Below are positions 25,912 to 36,285 of a stretch of 64,000 nucleotides of DNA, one piece after another. The notes under the pieces are model-generated. The model did no database searches. It saw only the letters and a program-made list of their open reading frames with translations, and was not told the DNA's origin. Source of the DNA: Pseudomonadota bacterium (lineage in GTDB: Bacteria; Pseudomonadota; Gammaproteobacteria; Steroidobacterales; Steroidobacteraceae). Position numbers and translations under genes: made by a program. Position 1 is the stretch's first letter, and each line of letters opens with the position of its first letter. The stretch is from the NCBI GenBank assembly GCA_021805865.1, contig JAJZDX010000006.1:62001-126000 (forward strand). Reading direction: 5' to 3'.

Positions 25912-28239
25912 ATGAGGCTCATTCGCGCTGGACTATTGCTCGTCCCGGCCGCATTTCTTTCCCTGTCCTGTCTTGCCCAGGCGGCTGCGGCGAAGACCAC
26001 CCAAAATGCCGACCCGACGGCACAGCTGGCCGAAATCATCGTCACGGCCGAAAAGCGCCATCAGCCTCTGCTCGAGGTCCCGGCCTCTGTCACCGTGGTA
26101 ACGGGCTCGACCCTGAAGAGCGCCGGCATCGACAGCGCGGAAAGCCTGCAGAAGCTGGTGCCAACCCTTACATTCGAGCGTGGCAACACAAATTCGAACG
26201 CCACCCTGGCGATACGCGGAATCGGCACGCAGTCGTTCTCTCCCGCCGCGCAACCCAGCGTCGCGGTCCTGGTCGACGGGGTCGTCATGGGCCGCCCGGG
26301 CATGGCATTCAGCGCCTTTACGGATATCAGCCGCATCGAGGTCCTGAACGGACCGCAAGGCACGCTGTACGGCATGAATGCAACGGCCGGCGCTATCAAC
26401 ATCGTTACGCCGGACCCGACCCGCCGTTTCGAGGGGCATGCGAGCGTTTCGTGGTACGAGGGGCAGGAATATCACGCCAGGCTCGATCTCTCCGGCCCCA
26501 TGAGCCATCATATCGGCTATCAGCTCTCGGCAATCTATGAGGACTTCCCCGGAAACATATACAACGTATACAACGACAAGCAGACGAACGGATACCGTCG
26601 CGAGGGGCTGCGCGGAAAGATCGTCGATGACATCGACAGCTCGCTCAAAGTGACCTTCGAGGGAAACTATTACCACTCCAATGACAATTGTTGCGCCGAC
26701 GTGCTGGGCGGCTATGTCCCGAACGCAGCCTGGACGAACGTGTTTCTGCCCGAGCTGAAGCCCTCCGTTCCGGGGCCGAACGCGCTCAGCATAAATAACG
26801 ACACCATTCCCAGCCAGATCAACACAAACGCGGGCGTGTCGGCGACGGTTCAATGGCGCCTCGCGCATGACACTCTGACTTCGATTTCCGCATTCCAGCG
26901 CTGGTATAACTTCCAGGGACGGGACGGCGATTTCCACGCGGGATGCTGCAGCTATGTCACACCGCTAGATATCAAGATGCATGACCGCGGCGGCCTGGAT
27001 TACAAGCAATACAGCGAGGAGATCCGCCTTTCGTCCCCGACGAATCAATTCGCCAGCTATACGGTTGGCGCATTCTTCTGGCATACCGACGAACAGGACT
27101 ACTTCATTCGGCATGTTGAGCAGTGCACGGCATCCACTCTGCCCGCCAATTACACCGGCTTCCAGCCTTGCGGGCTGGGCTTCAGCACGTACCTCAATAC
27201 GCGCGGGATTGCGCATTTCGATACGCGAAATGACAGTCAGGCGCTGTTCGGGCAGACGACGCTCCACATCACCCGGCGTCTCAGTCTGATCGCCGGCGGG
27301 CGGTACAGTCACGATTACGTCGCGTACTCCTTTGCGCGAAAGGATCTGCCGACGACGGGACCTGGAATCGGCTCGGGCTATGTTGGCGCAGGAAATACCG
27401 CCAACAACGGCTGGTCCGCGAAAGGCGGCGCCCGGTACAAGATCACCCGGAATTCAGTGGCGTACGCCACCTATAGCCGGGGATGGCTGGGGCCGGCATA
27501 CAATGTGTTCTTCAACATGTCGGCGCTCAACGCCGCTCCGGTCGCGCCCGAGACATCCAATGACTATGAGCTCGGCCTGAAGAACAATCTGTTCGACGAT
27601 AAATTGGTCTTGAATCTCTCCGCCTGGTACGAGACGTTTTATAACTTTCAGGCAAACAGCTTCGTGGTGACAAACGGCGCGGTGACGACAAGCCTTACCA
27701 ACGCCGGCATAGTGCGCTCTCAGGGTGCATCGGTCGACTTCGACTGGCAGCCGACGGACAGTCTGAGCATCACCGGGGGTTACGCGTACGACAAGGCGTA
27801 TATCGTGTCCTACACGTGCGCCGGGCAGACGGGTGCCGCCTTGCAAGGCTGCCGCAGCTCACATGACGGCGAAATGTTTCCGTTCGCGCCCGAGAACAAG
27901 CTCACCATCACGCCCAGCTGGCTGTTGCCGCTGCACGACGCTTCGTTCACGGCCCGCCTCAATATGAGCTACTCGTACACCAGTCACACGAACTTCGACA
28001 TCGATCCGAATCCAATGGCGCAGCAGCCGGCGTATTCGCTCCTGGGCGCGTCGCTCGATCTCGGATTTGATAATGGCAAGTATCATGTGAGTTTCATCGG
28101 GCACAATCTGACCAATCAGTTCTACACCGTGTTCATCACTCCGACGGGGAACGGGGTCTCGCCGGGCTCGTACCAGCGTCTGCAGGTTCCGCGCGATGCG
28201 TTCCGTTATTGGGGAGTGCGGTTCTCGGCCAACTTCTGA
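25912..28239 (+). CDS. TonB-dependent outer-membrane receptor of the sulfosugar island
   Basis: A 775-residue TonB-dependent receptor. Signal peptide in residues 1-28, TonB-box-like LAEIIVTAEKR near residue 38, plug domain about residues 48-165 (LAIRGIGT, VLVDGVVMGR, NGPQGTLYGMNATAGAINI), then a beta-barrel ending in aromatic RFSANF. Good GAGGGGG ribosome binding site. It is driven by its own operator-containing promoter and followed by a hairpin. It should bring a sulfolipid-derived ligand across the outer membrane. Such receptors normally take larger ligands, so SQ-glycerol itself or a bigger sulfolipid fragment are both possible. Confidence 0.9.
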   Translation: MRLIRAGLLLVPAAFLSLSCLAQAAAAKTTQNADPTAQLAEIIVTAEKRHQPLLEVPASVTVVTGSTLKSAGIDSAESLQKLVPTLTFERGNTNSNATLAIRGIGTQSFSPAAQPSVAVLVDGVVMGRPGMAFSAFTDISRIEVLNGPQGTLYGMNATAGAINIVTPDPTRRFEGHASVSWYEGQEYHARLDLSGPMSHHIGYQLSAIYEDFPGNIYNVYNDKQTNGYRREGLRGKIVDDIDSSLKVTFEGNYYHSNDNCCADVLGGYVPNAAWTNVFLPELKPSVPGPNALSINNDTIPSQINTNAGVSATVQWRLAHDTLTSISAFQRWYNFQGRDGDFHAGCCSYVTPLDIKMHDRGGLDYKQYSEEIRLSSPTNQFASYTVGAFFWHTDEQDYFIRHVEQCTASTLPANYTGFQPCGLGFSTYLNTRGIAHFDTRNDSQALFGQTTLHITRRLSLIAGGRYSHDYVAYSFARKDLPTTGPGIGSGYVGAGNTANNGWSAKGGARYKITRNSVAYATYSRGWLGPAYNVFFNMSALNAAPVAPETSNDYELGLKNNLFDDKLVLNLSAWYETFYNFQANSFVVTNGAVTTSLTNAGIVRSQGASVDFDWQPTDSLSITGGYAYDKAYIVSYTCAGQTGAALQGCRSSHDGEMFPFAPENKLTITPSWLLPLHDASFTARLNMSYSYTSHTNFDIDPNPMAQQPAYSLLGASLDLGFDNGKYHVSFIGHNLTNQFYTVFITPTGNGVSPGSYQRLQVPRDAFRYWGVRFSANF

Positions 28240-28251
28240 GTCTTGCGAAGA

Positions 28252-28283
28252 GCCGGCCGGCGCAGCGGACTGCGCCGGCCGGC
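28252..28283. terminator. Hairpin after the receptor gene
   Basis: A perfect 14-bp stem (GCCGGCCGGCGCAG at 28252-28265 with its complement at 28270-28283) and a CGGA loop, 13 bases past the receptor stop. No T tract follows, so it may be a strong structural terminator or an RNA-stabilising element. The next 275 bases up to the ABC-F gene hold nothing I recognise. Confidence 0.55.
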
Positions 28284-28558
28284 CCCCGAAGTCGACGAGC
28301 GCGAGAAGCGTGGATTCGTAGACGGACTGGCGGCTATGCCCTCGCACGGGCGCGGCGCTGGAGCCCTCGTCAGGCCCGGAACCGGGCGCCCCAGGGGGCG
28401 CGCATACGGGCATGACGCGCCCGTCCCGCAGGGCGGGAATTGGGGCGGAGCGGGCGCCATTCGGCCGCTGATCGTTCGCCCCGCGCGCAGATCCGGAGAT
28501 TGACCACCGCCCATATCGCGGCGGGTGCCGCCCCGTATCACGGAGGGCGCGCCGCTCG

Positions 28559-30163
28559 CTACGCGACCAGAGGATGGGCCGCCAGGTACTGGTCGAATGT
28601 TCCGGTGAAGTCCTCGATAGTGCCGTCCGGCCTCAACTCGATGATTCGCGTCGCGAGCCCGCCGACGAACTCCCTGTCATGGGATACGAAGATCAGCGTT
28701 CCGGGGTACAGCTCGAGCGCGGTCTGCAGGGACTCGATGGTCTCCATGTCCATGTGGTTCGTCGGCTCATCCATGACCAGTACGTTAGGCCTGCTCAGCA
28801 TCAGCTTGCCGTAGATCATGCGGCCCTTCTCGCCGCCCGACAGCACCTGTACGGACTTCTTCACTTCATCGCCGGAAAACAGGAGCCGGCCGAGCGTGGC
28901 GCGCACGATCAAGTCGTCATCGGCCTTGCCGGTCCACGCGGACATCCACGTGAACAGGTCGGTCTTCTCCGCGAAATCCGCTTGTGGATCCTGAGGCATG
29001 TAACCGGGCTCGGCGTTTTCCACCCAGTTGATCTGGCCCGCGGTGGGTTTGAGCTCTCCAATCAGGCAGCGTGCCAGGGTGGTCTTGCCCACTCCGTTTG
29101 CGCCGATGATGGCGACCCGCTCGCCGGCCCGGACGTTGAAGCTTGCCTTCCTCAAGACATCCCTGTCCGCGCCGGGATACCGGAACGAAAGGTCTTCGAC
29201 GGTGACCGCGGAGTTATACAACTTCTTGCGCTGCTCGAAGCGGATGTACGGGTTCTGGCGCGAAGAAGGTCGGACCTCTTCGAGCTTGATCTTCTCGAGC
29301 TCTCTGCGCCGCGAGGTCGCCTGGCGCGCCTTCGAGGCGTTGGCCGAAAAGCGCCGCACGAATTCCTGCAGATCCGAGATGCGATCCTGGGCTTTGGTAT
29401 TCGCCGCGTCCACTCGCTGGCGAGCCTGCAGGGAAGCCAGCATGAAGTCGTCATAATTGCCCGGGTAGACCTTGATCTGCTGATAGTCGAGGTCCGCGAT
29501 ATGCGTGCAGACCTGGTTCAAAAAGCGCCGGTCATGGCTGATGATGATCATCGTTGCGTCATACTCGTTGAGCACGCCCTCCAGCCATCGAATCGAGTGG
29601 ATGTCGAGGTTGTTCGTCGGCTCATCGAGCAGCAGCACATCCGGCCGCGAGAACAGAGCTTGTGCCAGCAGTACCCGCAGCTTCAGTCCAGGGGCCACCT
29701 CGCGCATCGATCGCTCGTGCAGCGATTCATCGATACCGATGTCACTCAGGATGCTGCCGGCGCGCGCTTCGGCGTCATAGCCGCCGTACTCGCCGAATTT
29801 CACCTCGAGCTCCGCCGCTCTCATGTAATCCGTATCTGTCGCGTTCGGGTCGGCGTAGATGCGATCACGGTCCTGCATGGCGCGCCACATCTCGACGTGG
29901 CCTTGCATCACCACATCGAGCACGCGCTCATCTTCGTAGGCGAACTGATTCTGCCTGAGGGTGCCGAGGCGCCGGCCGGGCTGCATGACGACGTCGCCCG
30001 TGCTTTGCTCGAGCTCGCCGCTCAGGATCTTCATGAGGGTCGATTTTCCGCAGCCGTTCGCCCCGATCAGCCCGTAGCGATTGCCGTCGGAGAATTTGAC
30101 GGTGACTTGCTCGAACAGCGGCTTGGCCCCGAACTGTATTGCGACGTTGAATGTGGAAAGCAT
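28559..30163 (-). CDS. ABC-F family ATPase, YbiT-like
   Basis: About 534 residues with two ABC nucleotide-binding domains and no membrane domain. Walker A motifs are [12 protein letters not shown] and [12 protein letters not shown]; the Walker B regions are [11 protein letters not shown] and [11 protein letters not shown]. The length and the start [11 protein letters not shown] match the YbiT subgroup of ribosome-associated ABC-F proteins, which bind the E-site and modulate stalled translation. ATG 30163 is chosen because the 77 upstream in-frame residues have no family similarity. Not functionally linked to the sulfosugar island. Confidence 0.88.
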   Translation of the reverse strand: MLSTFNVAIQFGAKPLFEQVTVKFSDGNRYGLIGANGCGKSTLMKILSGELEQSTGDVVMQPGRRLGTLRQNQFAYEDERVLDVVMQGHVEMWRAMQDRDRIYADPNATDTDYMRAAELEVKFGEYGGYDAEARAGSILSDIGIDESLHERSMREVAPGLKLRVLLAQALFSRPDVLLLDEPTNNLDIHSIRWLEGVLNEYDATMIIISHDRRFLNQVCTHIADLDYQQIKVYPGNYDDFMLASLQARQRVDAANTKAQDRISDLQEFVRRFSANASKARQATSRRRELEKIKLEEVRPSSRQNPYIRFEQRKKLYNSAVTVEDLSFRYPGADRDVLRKASFNVRAGERVAIIGANGVGKTTLARCLIGELKPTAGQINWVENAEPGYMPQDPQADFAEKTDLFTWMSAWTGKADDDLIVRATLGRLLFSGDEVKKSVQVLSGGEKGRMIYGKLMLSRPNVLVMDEPTNHMDMETIESLQTALELYPGTLIFVSHDREFVGGLATRIIELRPDGTIEDFTGTFDQYLAAHPLVA

Positions 30164-30888
30164 GTCTGTCCGTTCGAATGGTGCGGTACCGGACCCGCCC
30201 GCGCCTCGGATCGCAATCCGGTCGTTCAGGGTCCGGGGGTCGAAGGCCTGTGCGACAAGAGGCGCGACTATCGCGTTGTCGCCGCCCGTCCTGCCGGGTG
30301 GCAGGCGGACGCAGGTTGCGGTTAGGCCTGGGTGCCGCGCGGGCATGGCTCGCAGCGGGGCGGGGATTCTAGCCGATGGATCGCAGCTGCGCAATGAATC
30401 TGGTGAGGCGGCTGGGAGGGCCGATGGTGGCGGATTGTCCGGCGGAGCACCGGGAGGTGGTGAGGTCGCCTCGTGCGTGGCGGCTGCGCCAGGGAAAGCG
30501 AGTCCATAGCGTCACGCAGCGCACAGGGCCGCCGGCGGATGTCTTTTTTTCAGTTCCGCGCCGCTCATGTGGTGCTCAGTCGGGCACAACCGGTTCAGAG
30601 ACTCGAAGAGCCATGTCTGCGCGGGGGCCGGTCAGATAAGGGGCTGGGCGGCCGCCGGCGGATGCCGAGCCTCAGAGAGTCGTTTCCGACGAGGGGGCGA
30701 CAGCGAGTGCGAGCACCGCGGGCGCTCGACCCGCGCCGATGCGGCGGTGCTCGCAGACGTAAGGATCGACTGCACATCGAAAAGAGGGGGCGACGCTTTT
30801 CTTTCGAACACCCGCAGTTGCGCAGGTGACGAGCCCGTACGGCGGGTCCCTTCGGGCGCCCTGCGTGCCCGCCTCGGGAGCTCTGGCG
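30164..30888. other. Intergenic region with no supported gene
   Basis: About 720 bases upstream of the ABC-F gene. Open frames are short and Arg-rich, with no motifs. It separates an active housekeeping gene from a decayed EAL-domain gene and looks non-coding. Confidence 0.5.
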
Positions 30889-31435
30889 CTAACGCCCTGC
30901 GAAAGCACTCCCGTTCAGGATGGCTCGTTCAACGGGGGACGTGGGCAGGTACGCCTGGAATTGCTCGGCCGGCAACGGCTTGCCGTAAAGGTAGCCCTGA
31001 ATCTCATTGCAGCCCCGATCGGCCGGAAACGCTCATCGCGTGGAAGACTCGACGCCCTCTGCGGCCATTCGCAGGCCGAGGCTCCTCGACACGCTGATGA
31101 TCGAATTGACGATGGCTCTGCTTTGCTCGCGGGAATCGACCTCGCGGACGAACGACTGGTCAATCTCGATCTTGTGTATGCGGAAGCGTTCCGAATAAGC
31201 GAACGACGTGTGGCCGGCTCCGAAATCGTCGCTCGGGATGTGTGCCCCAAGCTCCCGTAGTCTTTCCATGATGGAGAAAGCCGCGTGAGGGTCGCTCATT
31301 GCAGCGCTCTCTGCGAGCCCCAGCTCCCGAGAAGTTCCGGGTCCAGCTGCCGTCTCGGGCGGCACATTGGCGGCCGGCCGCGGCGGTTTGCGCGCGCGAA
31401 CTTCAACGGCCGACAGCTTTACCGCCATGACTATC
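30889..31435 (-). pseudogene. EAL-domain (c-di-GMP phosphodiesterase-like) remnant, frameshifted
   Basis: The minus strand encodes the C-terminal half of an EAL domain. It starts IVMAVKLSAVEVR beside a 12-G tract, then ELGLAESAAMSDP, the catalytic-type DDFGAGHTSFAY, KIEIDQSFVREV and GLRMAAEGVES. The frame then breaks near 31030 and continues in another frame as GCNEIQGYLYGKPLPAEQF to a stop at 30889. The N-terminal EAL signature and any GGDEF domain are missing. It cannot make an intact enzyme. Confidence 0.8.
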
Positions 31436-31447
31436 GGGGGGGGGGGG
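31436..31447. repeat. Homopolymer tract of 12 G
   Basis: Twelve consecutive guanines at the upstream edge of the EAL remnant, where similarity to EAL proteins changes frame. It could be the cause of one frameshift, either by real slippage or by sequencing error. Confidence 0.85.
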
Positions 31448-32023
31448 CTCGAGCAGCCATTCCTTCGGCTGACGCGCCGCCCGTGCGCAGCGCTCATCCG
31501 CCAAGCGGTACAATGATGCGGCTGTATTCCGCGACCGGCATGAATTCGGCGGGCGCAACATCGCGCTCCGGCGTGTTCGATACGGTGCCGGGAAAAAAAG
31601 ACGATCATGGCCACGGTGAGACACTATCGCGGGCATCGGGTCGGCGATTATCGAGGCGCCATCCGCGGCCACTGAACGAGAGGCCCGAAGGCCACTTCGA
31701 GAATGAATCCGACGGGAAGCACGCCGCCGAGACGCTGCTGGTGCAGCCATTGTCCGGCCACGCGCTCATATTTCTGTTATTTGTCGGCGACCCAGCCAGA
31801 TAGCCCGCGCCGGGGGCGCCGCATGTCGCCATTGTGAGACCGCTGTCGCAGAACTGCGGATGACACACGCTTAATCTCGAGCACAAATAAGGATGCGGGC
31901 TATCGGGGTCGCCAGGGCGATCGACGCCCATGGACACGCAACGCGATGACTTGACCGGCAGACTCGGAGTGTCGGCTACCGGATGCATCCAACGATTCGT
32001 ATCAGACAGAGGGTGAATTGTGT
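31448..32023. other. Intergenic region with no supported gene
   Basis: Some 575 bases between the EAL remnant and the small membrane protein gene. No frame shows a recognisable protein, and I see no RNA gene. It may include further degraded 5' sequence of the EAL gene. Confidence 0.45.
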
Positions 32024-32413
32024 ATGTTTGATGCCGGGAAACTAATGAGCTTCGTCTGGGCAGCGGTAAGCATCGTCTTCATCGTGCTCCTATTGTTTGT
32101 TCTGATCCTGATTGCCGGTGACGTTGGAGATGTCGCCTATACGATGCTGAGCGGCGCCGTCGTCGGATTCGTAACCGCCGCAATCTCTCTCTCCAAGGGG
32201 ATCCGGCCCGGGCGTTGTGCATTTCTCATTTTCTCCGCAATCGTGGGGTCGGTTATCGGCTCATTTTTTTCACTCCTCCTACTCAAGATTACGACGGTCT
32301 CCTTATTCGGTTCCACGGCATTGGTCTTTGATCTCGCCGTCGGCATCGTCGGCGCATCGTCCTTGTCTTTCTTCTTTCTGGCTCATTATTCCAGTAGTCC
32401 AGACGTCGAATGA
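32024..32413 (+). CDS. Small hypothetical membrane protein
   Basis: A 129-residue protein with four predicted membrane helices (about residues 8-32, 40-57, 68-88, 96-118) and short charged loops. ATG 32024 follows AGAGGG by 9 bases; ATG 32045 is an alternative. The coding DNA is noticeably less GC-rich than its neighbours, suggesting transfer. It stands alone between decayed genes. I do not recognise the family and propose no function. Confidence 0.55.
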   Translation: MFDAGKLMSFVWAAVSIVFIVLLLFVLILIAGDVGDVAYTMLSGAVVGFVTAAISLSKGIRPGRCAFLIFSAIVGSVIGSFFSLLLLKITTVSLFGSTALVFDLAVGIVGASSLSFFFLAHYSSSPDVE

Positions 32414-33115
32414 CCATCCGCACAATGGCATCGGCGCTGCTCCGATGAGTGCAGGGGGGTGGGTTTAAGGTGTCAGGATTGCCTTCGCTTCCCTGTCGGG
32501 CGATTACAACCAAAGGCGGCTGCGGAGAATTTCCCGGTCGCCCTATGGACCCATGGATGGGACCGGGCAGTCGAAGCTCGTGGCCGGCAGGACGAATTCG
32601 GGATTCACTGCGCGGGCATTCTGTGGATGCCGCTCGTGATCGGGCGTGGCAGGTGGTGCCGCTCGCAATGACGTCTCTCGGCCGGCGATTGAATTGAAAT
32701 CCTGCGTTGCGCGCGCAGTGGCTTTGCAATCCCGGATCGCGGCATCGGCGGAATGATCTGCTACGTGTTTTGCGCGGCCGCAAGCCGGGCCGCCGAGGGT
32801 GCCCCGCCTGGCGCAACGGCGGATTCGGCGGGCGATGCGGCTCAGAAGGCTGGTCGGCCCGGCCGCCATGCGCTTTGGCCCCGCCGGCGTTTTGCAGGGG
32901 CCGGGCTCCCCTGGCGCCCCGGTGCGCAGAGGGTGTCCCGGTACCGCGTCGCTCTGTGCCAGCCGGCACCGACGGCCGATCCGGGCTCGGTTTCCGTGGC
33001 GCGCCGGTTGGCTGAGGAAATCTGCACGGGTGAGCCCGGGTGGCAAGCGGCGGTTCAAGGACTCCTCATGGAGTCCCCCGGGCGGATCGGGCGGGCGCAC
33101 GGCGCAGGCCTGGCC
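32414..33115. other. Intergenic region with no supported gene
   Basis: About 700 bases with only short, compositionally random open frames in both strands. It lies downstream of a regulator pseudogene and probably contains decayed sequence. Confidence 0.45.
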
Positions 33116-33640
33116 TCAGCGGTCCTCGCTCGGATCCGGTCCCTTCTCCCTCATCATCGACTCTATCCGCTCGAGGCTCTCCCGCGTCGTCGGATTGTGG
33201 ATCATGAGGCTGAGATCCGGCCGGCCATCCACCGCGAATGCCGAATATTCGAACGCCAGCGGGCCGAGAACCGGGTGTCGTATGTGCTTGACGGCATCGC
33301 TGTGGGTTTCTCGAATGTCGTTGGCCCGCCACATCGCCCTGAATTCAGGGCTCCGCCGGCAGAGCTCATCGACGAGCGGCTCCACTTCCGCCGCGGCGCC
33401 TGCGCGGGCCGTGTCCAGTCGGAAGGCGCCCAGCACGAACCGCGCGACGCTTTTTCCCAGTCGTCTTGCACGGCGCATGCACGCGGGTCGAGGAAGAGCA
33501 AGCGCAGGATATTACGCTGCTTCGGGGCCAGGGATCCGTAATCCATCAGCATCACGGCGGCCGCCGGATTCCAAGCCTCGAGCGAGCAGACACGCAAGAA
33601 GCTGGGGTGGCAACCGCTCGGACCGGAATTGATCGCCGCT
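33116..33640 (-). pseudogene. XRE/MmyB-type transcriptional regulator remnant
   Basis: Two adjacent minus-strand frames together resemble the MmyB-like ligand-binding domain found C-terminal to an XRE HTH. First EAWNPAAAVMLMDYGSL and RNILRLLFLDPRA (about 33600-33480), then, after a frameshift near 33470, VEPLVDELCRRSPEFRAMW and KHIRHPVLGPLAFEYSAFAV to a stop at 33116. No HTH domain is found upstream before msrQ. The gene is broken and N-terminally truncated. Confidence 0.7.
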
Positions 33641-33801
33641 CTCCAGCCGTTGCCTCTCTGCGACAGCCGAGGTCCGCCGGGCGAGTGCAGTTCTCCCGCG
33701 GCGGAGGCTCGAGGCCGGGGGCCCTGCGCGAGGCGCCGGGGAAGGCGCTCCGGAGCCCGCCAACCCTGAATGCCGCCGCAACGCCGTGCCGCTACGCCTT
33801 G

Positions 33802-34566
33802 TTATTGGGACTGGTCTGCGTCGCAAACAGCCGTGTTCGGGGGCGGCGGACGGACGCGCGCACACCGGAGGGCATCGGAGCGGGACGCGCCATGCAGCCG
33901 ATCGAATCCGCCAGCGAGCAATGCGCGCACCCGGGCCGAGCGCGCCACTCGGTACCCGAGCAGAACGGCGAGCACCGCAGCGTATTCGAGCGGCGTGCGC
34001 TCGTCGATTTTCTCCTGCCAGTAGAAATGCCATATACCGAGCGCGGCGATCAGGTAGATGAGCCGGTGCAGCCGGCTCCAGCGCCGCCCGAGCCGCCGCA
34101 TCATACGATGGGTGGACGTGATCGCGAGCGGAATGAGCAACAGGAGCGCACTGAACCCGACGGTGATGTACGGGCGCTTGAGGATGTCGGCGCCCACCAT
34201 GTGCCAGTCCAAGTCCAGGTCCAGCACGACGTATACCGTGAAGTGCAGAAGCACGTAGAAGAACGCGAACAGTCCGAGCATGCGCCGCAAACGCACCAGG
34301 TTCGGCAGCCGGGCCAGCTGGCGAACCGGTGTCACCATCAGGGTGATCATGATCAAGTTGAGTGCGGTCTTGCCGCAGCGCCGTTCGAGGAATTTCACCG
34401 GGTCCACGGCAACGCTCAAGCCGAGCCAGCCGAAGAGGCGGCAGGTCATCCACACAAGGGGGATGAGACAGGCGAGAAACACCGCCGGCTTGTAGATGAG
34501 ACGGTAGCGGCGCTCGGCGGTCCATCCGAGAAAGGGCTTGGGCGGGCTGGTGGCGGTATGGGTCAT
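33802..34566 (-). CDS. msrQ: MsrQ, heme-binding membrane subunit of the MsrPQ methionine sulfoxide reductase
   Basis: A 254-residue integral membrane protein of the ferric-reductase-like transmembrane family with about six helices. Histidines for heme ligation occur in FYVLLHFTVYVV, the HRMMRRLG region and SRLHRLIYLIAALGIWHFYW. MsrQ passes quinol electrons to periplasmic MsrP to repair oxidised methionines. It starts 19 bases after the msrP stop, the standard order. The C-terminus carries an extra tail of about 40 residues rich in Arg and Pro that may reflect loss of the original stop. Confidence 0.9.
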   Translation of the reverse strand: MTHTATSPPKPFLGWTAERRYRLIYKPAVFLACLIPLVWMTCRLFGWLGLSVAVDPVKFLERRCGKTALNLIMITLMVTPVRQLARLPNLVRLRRMLGLFAFFYVLLHFTVYVVLDLDLDWHMVGADILKRPYITVGFSALLLLIPLAITSTHRMMRRLGRRWSRLHRLIYLIAALGIWHFYWQEKIDERTPLEYAAVLAVLLGYRVARSARVRALLAGGFDRLHGASRSDALRCARVRPPPPNTAVCDADQSQ

Positions 34567-34585
34567 GGGGATTGCGCCTGCTGGC

Positions 34586-35569
34586 TCAGAAGTTCTCGCG
34601 CAGGTTCATGCCCTTGTAGAGGTAGGCCACCTCCTTGGCATAACCGTTGAACAGCAGAGTCTCCTGGCGCTGATGGAAGAAGGGGTTGCCGATGCGCAGC
34701 TCCGACTCCTGGCTCCAACCGGGGGTTGGAACGTTGGGATTGACGTTGGCAAAGAATCCGTAGTAATCGGGCCTGGCCTGGCTCCAGGTGGTTGGCGGCC
34801 GCGTTTCGGTAAATGTGATGCGCACGATCGCTTTGATGCCCTTGAAACCGTACTTCCACGGTACGATCAGGCGCAGCGGCGCGCCATTTTGATTCGGCAG
34901 CACGCGTCCGTAGAGTCCCACCACCATGAACGCGAGAGGGTTCATCGCCTCATCGATGCGCAGTCCCTCGCGATAGGGCCACTCGAGGATCGGCACGTTC
35001 TGGCCCGGCATCTCGCTCGGACGATAGAGCGACTCAAAGGCCACGTACCTGGCCCGTGAGGTGGGCTTGAACCGCTTGAGCATGGCGGCCAGCGGGATTC
35101 CAACCCATGGGATCACCATTGACCAGGCCTCGACGCAGCGGAAGCGGTAGATGCGTTCCTCGAGTGCGTAGGGCTTGAGGAAGTCCTCGAGCCCGAACGT
35201 GCCGGTGTGCTCCGCCTCGCCCGCAACGGTGATGCTCCAGGGTCGGGTCTGCAGTCGCCCTGCGTGCTCGGCCGGGTCGGTCTTGCTGGTGCCGAACTCG
35301 TAGTAATTGTTGAAGTGGGTGATCTGGTACCAGGTGTCGGGCTTCCCGTTCTGGTGCGGCGCATGCACCAATGCGCCGACGGATTCGGCGGCGTCGAACG
35401 CATAGGCGAGCGGTGCCCCGGCTGCGGCAGGCACCACCGCCGCGGCGGCCCGGCCGAGCGTCACGCCGGCCGCGGCGGTCAAGGCCCCGGTCAGGAAGGC
35501 GCGACGGTTGACATACACCTCCTGCGGAGTGATCTCGGAAGGGGCGATTCTGGGAATGCGAGTCGTCAT
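34586..35569 (-). CDS. msrP: MsrP, periplasmic molybdopterin methionine sulfoxide reductase
   Basis: A 327-residue sulfite-oxidase-fold protein with a Tat signal ([10 protein letters not shown] at residues 21-30). The molybdenum-ligating Cys is in [17 protein letters not shown]. The start ATG 35569 has AAGGTGAT upstream; a longer frame starting inside the anti-sigma gene is a shadow. It reduces methionine sulfoxide in envelope proteins after oxidative or hypochlorous stress. It follows an ECF sigma and NrsF gene, a known control arrangement. Despite its fold it is not expected to be the sulfite-oxidising enzyme the sulfosugar pathway would need. Confidence 0.92.
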   Translation of the reverse strand: MTTRIPRIAPSEITPQEVYVNRRAFLTGALTAAAGVTLGRAAAAVVPAAAGAPLAYAFDAAESVGALVHAPHQNGKPDTWYQITHFNNYYEFGTSKTDPAEHAGRLQTRPWSITVAGEAEHTGTFGLEDFLKPYALEERIYRFRCVEAWSMVIPWVGIPLAAMLKRFKPTSRARYVAFESLYRPSEMPGQNVPILEWPYREGLRIDEAMNPLAFMVVGLYGRVLPNQNGAPLRLIVPWKYGFKGIKAIVRITFTETRPPTTWSQARPDYYGFFANVNPNVPTPGWSQESELRIGNPFFHQRQETLLFNGYAKEVAYLYKGMNLRENF

Positions 35570-35643
35570 GACCGTATCACCTTTGAGGACTGTCGATGCC
35601 GCGGGTTTCAATAGAGCAGGGCGACCGACCGGCGGTCGGTCCG

Positions 35644-36285
35644 TCACCAGCGTGCGAAGCGCGGCAGGATGAATCGAGCCAGCGCCATCACGAGTGCGCA
35701 TCCGGCGCCGTACCAGACGATGATGTAGAGCGGGTCGTTGAACGGGCAGGCGAATACGAACGCGAAGGCGCCCCACGCCGCGGCCGCGAGCCCGATCAAG
35801 AGCGGTGTGCGCCGCAGGTCCGTCGGCGCCCCGCGCCGTCCGAGCAGGGCAAGGCCGATCAACGGCGGGACGGACAGCAGGACGATCTTGTAGGCGCATT
35901 GCACACCGCTCGTCCAGTCCAGGCGTCGGGCGATGCCGGCAAGCCCGCCGGGCGCGCCGCCCATGAGTAGTCCGAATGCTACGCAAATCGCCACGATCAG
36001 AGCGAGCCATCGCAGCGCGCCTCTTGGGGAGTAGGCGGGATCGAAGGAGCGGATGGCGAGCGCACCGCTCACCAGCGATATGAGGCCGAGGCTGGCAAGG
36101 CGCCACCACAGGGTCGGCTGCGTCGCCATCCGGTGCATGCTCAGGTGCGCGATTCCCACGGCGAACAGGAGCCCCAGCTCGACCGCGGAAATGAGCGCCA
36201 TGATCACCATGTCCACCCAGAAGCGCCGGTGACGCACCGGCCTGAGATCCTCGGTCAGGCGATCGATCAGGGTGTCATATCTCAT
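35644..36285 (-). CDS. nrsF: NrsF-family anti-sigma factor
   Basis: A 213-residue membrane protein with six predicted helices, typical of the NrsF (DUF1109) family that holds an ECF sigma factor at the membrane until oxidants modify its cysteines. Candidate sensor cysteines are in SGVQCAYKI and FACPFNDP. It overlaps the sigma gene end by 11 bases and precedes msrP by 74 bases, so sigma, anti-sigma, msrP and msrQ probably form one operon. Confidence 0.87.
   Translation of the reverse strand: MRYDTLIDRLTEDLRPVRHRRFWVDMVIMALISAVELGLLFAVGIAHLSMHRMATQPTLWWRLASLGLISLVSGALAIRSFDPAYSPRGALRWLALIVAICVAFGLLMGGAPGGLAGIARRLDWTSGVQCAYKIVLLSVPPLIGLALLGRRGAPTDLRRTPLLIGLAAAAWGAFAFVFACPFNDPLYIIVWYGAGCALVMALARFILPRFARW

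Noticed and set aside
30164-32017. CRISPR array, tRNA or rRNA in the gene-poor stretch
   Set aside because: No regularly spaced repeats and no tRNA or rRNA sequence seen.
34586-35569. MsrP as the missing sulfite dehydrogenase of the sulfosugar pathway
   Set aside because: It has the sulfite oxidase fold, but sits with MsrQ and sigma/NrsF genes and lacks the island operator; methionine sulfoxide reductase is the better call.
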